A DNA stretch of 46,020 nt. Source: an uncultured Prevotellaceae bacterium (GTDB lineage Bacteria > Bacteroidota > Bacteroidia > Bacteroidales > Bacteroidaceae). Positions 42,276 through 46,020 of the stretch are shown one piece after another (positions within the stretch are counted from its first letter, which is position 1; every line of letters begins with the position of its first letter). The stretch covers positions 1-46,020 of the forward strand of contig CACZVX010000029.1 of assembly GCA_902784755.1 (NCBI GenBank), given 5' to 3'. Made by a program: the position numbers and the translations under genes. Under the pieces are notes generated by a model that saw only the letters and a program-made list of their open reading frames with translations, was not told where the DNA came from and ran no database searches.

Positions 42276-43730
42276 ATGGCAGCAAAGGAATTTATCGTAG
42301 CTATTGAACTGGGGTCATCGAAAATGACTGGTATTGCAGGAAAGAAGAATCTCGACGGCAGTATCTCCGTGCTCGCAGTAGTCACGGAGGAATCGAATAC
42401 CTTCATCCGCAAAGGTGTCGTTTATAACATCGACAAAACTGCGCAGTGTATCGCAAACATTGTAAAGAAACTTACCACTAACCTGAAAACTGAGATACGT
42501 CATGTATATGTTGGCGTAGGCGGACAGTCTGTTCGCAGTGTGAAGAACAACATCGTGAAGAATCTGCCTGAAGACACTGTCGTCACACAAGAGATGGTCA
42601 ATGAACTGATGGATGGTAATCGCAACATGAGCTACCAGGATCAGGAAATCATTGATGCTGCCACTCAGGAATACAAAGTAGACAACCAATACCAGATGGA
42701 CCCAGTGGGTATTCAGTGCACACGCTTGGAAGGTAACTTCCTTAATATCCTCTGGCGCAGACTGTTTTACCGCAATCTTAACAAATGCTTCGACCAAGCT
42801 GGTGTGGCTATCGCCGATATGTATTTAGCACCTTTGGCATTGGCCGACTCTATACTCACTGACGCCGAAAAGCGCTCAGGCTGTGTGCTTGTTGATCTGG
42901 GTGCTGATACGACTACTGTTTCTGTTTATTTCAAGAATGTTTTGCGCCACTTAGCTGTCATTCCACTTGGCGGTAACAATATCACCAAAGATATCGCCTC
43001 GCTGCAAATGGAGGAAAACCATGCTGAAGATATGAAGCTCAAGTATGCTTCTGCTTTTACGGACAACAGCGACATTGATTCTTCACTTAAACTTAGCATC
43101 GACAGCGACCGTTCCGTTGAAAGTCGAAAGTTCGTGGAAATCGTGGAAGGTCGCATGCAGGAGATCGTAGAGAATGTTTGGTACCAGGTTCCTAGCGAGT
43201 ATGCTGACCGCCTGTTAGGTGGTATTATTCTAACTGGAGGTGGTTCCAACATGAGAAATATCGAGACGGCATTCCGCAACCATACGCATATTGAGAAGAT
43301 TCGTGTCGCGAAATTCGTCACACAGGCTATCACCGCCAAAGACCCGCTTATCACTGCTAAGGATGGAACCATGAACACCGTACTTGGTATCCTGGCTAAG
43401 GGAAATATGAATTGCGCCGGTGATGAGATTGATCCCAATGCTGATCTCTTTGCAGAGAGCAAACCCGCTACCACCACAACCACTGCTGATATCCATCGCG
43501 AGCCTCGCAAGGTGAACGAAATACAGAGTGGTGTCGTCCTCACCGAAGCTGAGAAACAAAAGGCTGAGGAAGAGAAACGCCGTGCAGAAGAGGAAGCCGC
43601 TGCCAAAGCCGCTGCGGAAGAAGCTGCCGCCAAGGCTATTGAGGAAGAAGATGAGAAAGAGAACGGCATTAAAAATCTAGGCAAGAAAATCGGAAACTTC
43701 TTCAGAAGTATCATAGCTGAGGATGAGTAG
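42276..43730 (+). CDS. ftsA: Cell division protein FtsA
   Basis: The 484-residue actin-like ATPase tethers FtsZ to the membrane. Phosphate loops include ELGSSKMTGIAG (about 9-20) and LVDLGADTTTVSVY (near 208-221), and GGIILTGGGSNMRN is near 313-326. A low-complexity Glu/Ala/Lys helix (about 425-460) precedes a C-terminal amphipathic helix (GKKIGNFFRSIIAE, about 468-481), the membrane-targeting sequence. The charged linker is longer than in E. coli (420 residues), which is common in Bacteroidetes. Confidence 0.95.
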   Translation: MAAKEFIVAIELGSSKMTGIAGKKNLDGSISVLAVVTEESNTFIRKGVVYNIDKTAQCIANIVKKLTTNLKTEIRHVYVGVGGQSVRSVKNNIVKNLPEDTVVTQEMVNELMDGNRNMSYQDQEIIDAATQEYKVDNQYQMDPVGIQCTRLEGNFLNILWRRLFYRNLNKCFDQAGVAIADMYLAPLALADSILTDAEKRSGCVLVDLGADTTTVSVYFKNVLRHLAVIPLGGNNITKDIASLQMEENHAEDMKLKYASAFTDNSDIDSSLKLSIDSDRSVESRKFVEIVEGRMQEIVENVWYQVPSEYADRLLGGIILTGGGSNMRNIETAFRNHTHIEKIRVAKFVTQAITAKDPLITAKDGTMNTVLGILAKGNMNCAGDEIDPNADLFAESKPATTTTTADIHREPRKVNEIQSGVVLTEAEKQKAEEEKRRAEEEAAAKAAAEEAAAKAIEEEDEKENGIKNLGKKIGNFFRSIIAEDE

Positions 43731-43777
43731 TTTTTTTAATTCAAAATTAAGAATCAAGAGTTAAGTAACCGCTTTAG

Positions 43778-43792
43778 CGCTTTTTCAAAGCG
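43778..43792 (+). other. Small hairpin in the ftsA-ftsZ gap
   Basis: CGCTTT (43778-43783) pairs with AAAGCG (43787-43792) across a 3-nt loop in the 93-bp gap. No T run follows, so it is not a terminator. It could affect mRNA stability between ftsA and ftsZ. No promoter box is visible. Confidence 0.3.
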
Positions 43793-43823
43793 AAGTGACA
43801 AATAAATTATAGATTTGATAAAT

Positions 43824-45143
43824 ATGAAACCAGATTTCGATATATTGGATTTCGGTGAACCCGAGAAAGAAAATAGCATCATCAAAGTGATTGGTGTAGG
43901 TGGCGGTGGCGGTAATGCTGTCAACCACATGTACCGCGAAGGTATTCATGATGTTTCCTTCGTACTCTGCAACACTGACAATCAGGCGCTTAACGACTCT
44001 CCTGTACCCGTGCATCTTCAGTTGGGTAAGGAAGGATTAGGAGCCGGTAACAAACCCGAGAAAGCCCGTCAGGCTGCCGAAGAAAGCATCGAGGATGTGA
44101 AGAATATGCTCAGTGATGGCACTAAGATGGCTTTCATCACCGCCGGAATGGGCGGTGGTACTGGAACAGGTGCTGCACCCGTGATTGCCCGTGTTTCCAA
44201 GGAGATGGGGATTCTCACCGTGGGTATTGTCACGATTCCTTTCCGTTTTGAAGGCCCGAAGAAAATTGACCAGGCTCTCGACGGTGTAGAGGAGATGTCG
44301 AAACATGTTGACGCCCTGCTGGTTATCAACAACGAGCGGCTGCGTGAAATCTACCCCGAACTGACCGTTCTCGATGCTTTCGGTAAAGCTGACGATACCC
44401 TGAGCGTCGCCGCCAAGAGTATCGCTGAGATTATCACCGTTCACGGTCTGATCAACCTCGACTTCAACGACGTAAAGACCGTTTTGAAGGATGGCGGTGT
44501 AGCCATTATGTCTACAGGTTACGGTGAAGGCGAAGGCCGCGTAAAGAAAGCCATTGACGATGCGCTGAACTCCCCGTTGCTTAACGATAACGACGTATTC
44601 AACTCCAAGAAGATTCTGCTCTCCATCTCTTTCTGCAGCGACAAGCAGTCAAAGCAGGGCCTGATGATGGAGGAAATGAACGACGTGAACGACTTCATGG
44701 CCAAGTTCGGCAGCGACTTCGAAATCAAATGGGGTCTTGCCACCGATCCCGAACTGGGCGAGAAAGTGAAAGTAACCATTCTGGCCACAGGATTTGGCAT
44801 CGAAGACGTGGACGGTATGAGTGGCCATTTCACTAAGCGTACGCAGGAAGAGGCCGACCGTATCGCTGCCGAGGAAGAGAAGGCCGCCGAACGTCAGGAC
44901 CGTCGTAACCGCTATTATGGCAAGGACGGAAGTACTAGTCAGTATAAGCGTCGCCCCCACATCTTCATCTTCCGTCAGGAAGACCTCGACAACGACGATG
45001 TCATCTCCGCTGTGGAACAGACGCCTACCTACAAGCGTACACGTGCGGTACTTGATGAAATCCGCAATCAGGCTGCCGGAGAGATCAAGTCCAATGATGA
45101 AGGGCCTCGAGAGGCTATCCAGGGCACAATTAAATTCTCATAG
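43824..45143 (+). CDS. ftsZ: Cell division protein FtsZ
   Basis: The 439-residue tubulin-like GTPase forms the division ring. The nucleotide site has VIGVGGGGGNAVNHM (about 22-36) and the tubulin signature GGGTGTGAAPVIA (near 112-124). NFNDVKTVL appears here as DFNDVKTVL (T7-like region, about 214-222). A variable charged linker starts near 335. The end is QGTIKFS, different from the common Bacteroidetes terminal peptide, so the FtsA-binding segment may be the QTPTYKRTRAVLDEI region (about 397-411). The ATG at 43824 was preferred to a TTG at 43815. Last gene of the cluster. Confidence 0.95.
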   Translation: MKPDFDILDFGEPEKENSIIKVIGVGGGGGNAVNHMYREGIHDVSFVLCNTDNQALNDSPVPVHLQLGKEGLGAGNKPEKARQAAEESIEDVKNMLSDGTKMAFITAGMGGGTGTGAAPVIARVSKEMGILTVGIVTIPFRFEGPKKIDQALDGVEEMSKHVDALLVINNERLREIYPELTVLDAFGKADDTLSVAAKSIAEIITVHGLINLDFNDVKTVLKDGGVAIMSTGYGEGEGRVKKAIDDALNSPLLNDNDVFNSKKILLSISFCSDKQSKQGLMMEEMNDVNDFMAKFGSDFEIKWGLATDPELGEKVKVTILATGFGIEDVDGMSGHFTKRTQEEADRIAAEEEKAAERQDRRNRYYGKDGSTSQYKRRPHIFIFRQEDLDNDDVISAVEQTPTYKRTRAVLDEIRNQAAGEIKSNDEGPREAIQGTIKFS

Positions 45144-45182
45144 AAACTAATATCATAACAATTATTCATCATAAATGATAGG

Positions 45183-45220
45183 AATCCCGAGCGCTGTGAC
45201 AGCAGCTCGGGATTTCGGGT
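45183..45220 (+). terminator. Terminator after ftsZ
   Basis: AATCCCGAGC (45183-45192) pairs perfectly with GCTCGGGATT (45205-45214); the loop can pair further (GCTG/CAGC). A moderately T-rich tail follows. It is 40 bp after the ftsZ stop and closes the dcw operon before the convergent recO. Confidence 0.75.
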
Positions 45221-45251
45221 TTTATAGACTTTAGGTTTTTGTCTTGAGGTA

Positions 45252-45977
45252 TCATTTCCATAGTTCCTTCATCACCTCAAGTGAACGGAGTTCAGGAAAG
45301 GAAGGCACGTGGAGACGATAATATTGGATGATTACATCCACAATGCGGTTGCGATCTTCATGAGTCATGCGGAAAAGGTGCATAGAGGCATATTTCATGC
45401 GCAGTAGTGTGTTAATTCTTACAGCGTCGGGAGCAGACAGGTAATCCGTGTGCAAAGGCTCCTGCGAAGTAAAAGTGGCGGCACGTAGGTCAAAGAAGTC
45501 TCCTTCTTGATAATCTTCCACATTAGGGAAAAAACCTATGAAACGGCTCAGCCTCATCATAAAGACTAGATGGAAATTGGCAAACTGGCCTTCACAGCCG
45601 TCGAGCCACTGAAGACTAGTGGTTACAAACTGAAAAAGCGCAGGATTTGACTGTTCGTCACGCGTACCATAATATATAAATTCAGCAAGGAAAAGCGAAA
45701 TGCTTAGTTTACTGGGATTAAAGGGAATCGTGGCATAAGGAATGCTTATACGGGCGTCACGGATATGATGTAACTGCTGGCGAGGGCGAATATCCAGTTC
45801 CACTTCCAAAATGCTTAATGGCTGGAAAAACTGTTTCTTCAGCTTTCCCTTTTGTGTCTTGGGAATATTCACCACACACGACAGACGTCCTTCCACCTCT
45901 GTGAGGAAGTCCACTATCAACTTGTTTTCACCGTATTTAATGGTACGGAGCACAATGGCCTGTGTCTTGGTAAGCAT
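45252..45977 (-). CDS. recO: DNA repair protein RecO
   Basis: The 241-residue protein has an N-terminal OB fold (MLTKTQAIVLRTIKYGENKL, residues 1-20, then FLTEVEGRLSCVVN) and a helical C-terminal part. RecO helps load RecA on SSB-covered DNA in the RecFOR pathway. The four-cysteine zinc finger present in many homologues is not seen, as is common in Bacteroidetes. The OB start with K-x-x-G-E-x is characteristic. It converges with ftsZ and has a -7 box almost touching its start codon. Confidence 0.85.
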   Translation of the reverse strand: MLTKTQAIVLRTIKYGENKLIVDFLTEVEGRLSCVVNIPKTQKGKLKKQFFQPLSILEVELDIRPRQQLHHIRDARISIPYATIPFNPSKLSISLFLAEFIYYGTRDEQSNPALFQFVTTSLQWLDGCEGQFANFHLVFMMRLSRFIGFFPNVEDYQEGDFFDLRAATFTSQEPLHTDYLSAPDAVRINTLLRMKYASMHLFRMTHEDRNRIVDVIIQYYRLHVPSFPELRSLEVMKELWK

Positions 45978-45981
45978 AATG

Positions 45982-45989
45982 CAAAGGTA
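45982..45989 (-). promoter_or_regulatory. recO: -7 box directly upstream of recO
   Basis: The complement of 45982-45989 reads TACCTTTG, four bases before the recO ATG. The transcript would start at or next to the start codon, implying a leaderless or near-leaderless mRNA. No -33 box can be confirmed in the 31 bases left in the window. Confidence 0.45.
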
Positions 45990-46020
45990 GGAAAAAATAA
46001 GAAAATAAAAAAATGAGAAA

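Overview
The window looks like a chromosomal segment of a Bacteroidales bacterium, most likely a Prevotella/Segatella-type member of the Prevotellaceae. The support is the dcw gene order without murF or ddl, the dut - TPR lipoprotein - DUF4292 - EnvC-like cluster, a GlsA/GlsB glycine-lipid pair, and many promoters of the Bacteroidetes type (TTG-type -33 box, about 20 bp, then TAnnTTTG). No database search was possible, so the genus is an inference from gene content and style.

Layout. 1-3.5 kb: the tail of an unknown gene, a 170-bp fragment of a REP-associated tyrosine transposase (RAYT) element, a blaI-blaR1 type sensor/repressor pair whose blaR1 is split by an in-frame TGA, and an 800-bp gene-free stretch with terminators and a 76-bp tandem duplication. 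3.5-7.2 kb: a small secreted protein and an FtsX/MacB-type permease plus its ATPase, apparently controlled by a shared TGTCTAA-N3-TTAGACA palindrome. 7.3-9.8 kb (minus strand): tRNA-Pro(CGG), a helix-hairpin-helix protein and an M20 deacetylase. 9.9-17.5 kb (mostly plus): acyl-CoA synthetase, a four-helix-bundle ORF enclosed by heptamer inverted repeats, prfB, a 47-aa membrane protein, a CYTH protein, a VanZ-like protein (minus) and two tandem SNF-family sodium symporters. 17.5-22.3 kb (minus): dut, TPR lipoprotein, DUF4292 lipoprotein and an EnvC-like factor in one tight operon. 22.4-23.3 kb: nested inverted-repeat elements including a 46-bp perfect palindrome. 23.3-29.1 kb: an S9 peptidase lacking its catalytic-His region, dgt, and glsB/glsA. 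29.4-45.1 kb: mraZ-rsmH-ftsL-ftsI-murE-mraY-murD-ftsW-murG-murC-ftsQ-ftsA-ftsZ. The end carries recO on the minus strand.

How the genes work together. The dcw cluster makes lipid II (MurE, MurD, MurC, MraY, MurG) and the septal machinery that uses it (FtsI, FtsW, FtsL, FtsQ, FtsA, FtsZ), with MraZ sites at the head. The EnvC-like factor probably also acts in envelope splitting. GlsA/GlsB make acylated amino-acid lipids. Dut and Dgt act on nucleotide pools.

The most unusual content is a family of elements with ends of tandem heptamers (consensus KAATKAG) finishing in GATTAC. Three lie as inverted-repeat pairs between 11.7 and 16.2 kb, and a triplicated one-sided form lies at 8.5 kb. One encloses a four-helix-bundle (23S rRNA intervening-sequence-type) ORF almost exactly. 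Each paired element fills the gap between one gene's stop codon and the next gene's start codon.
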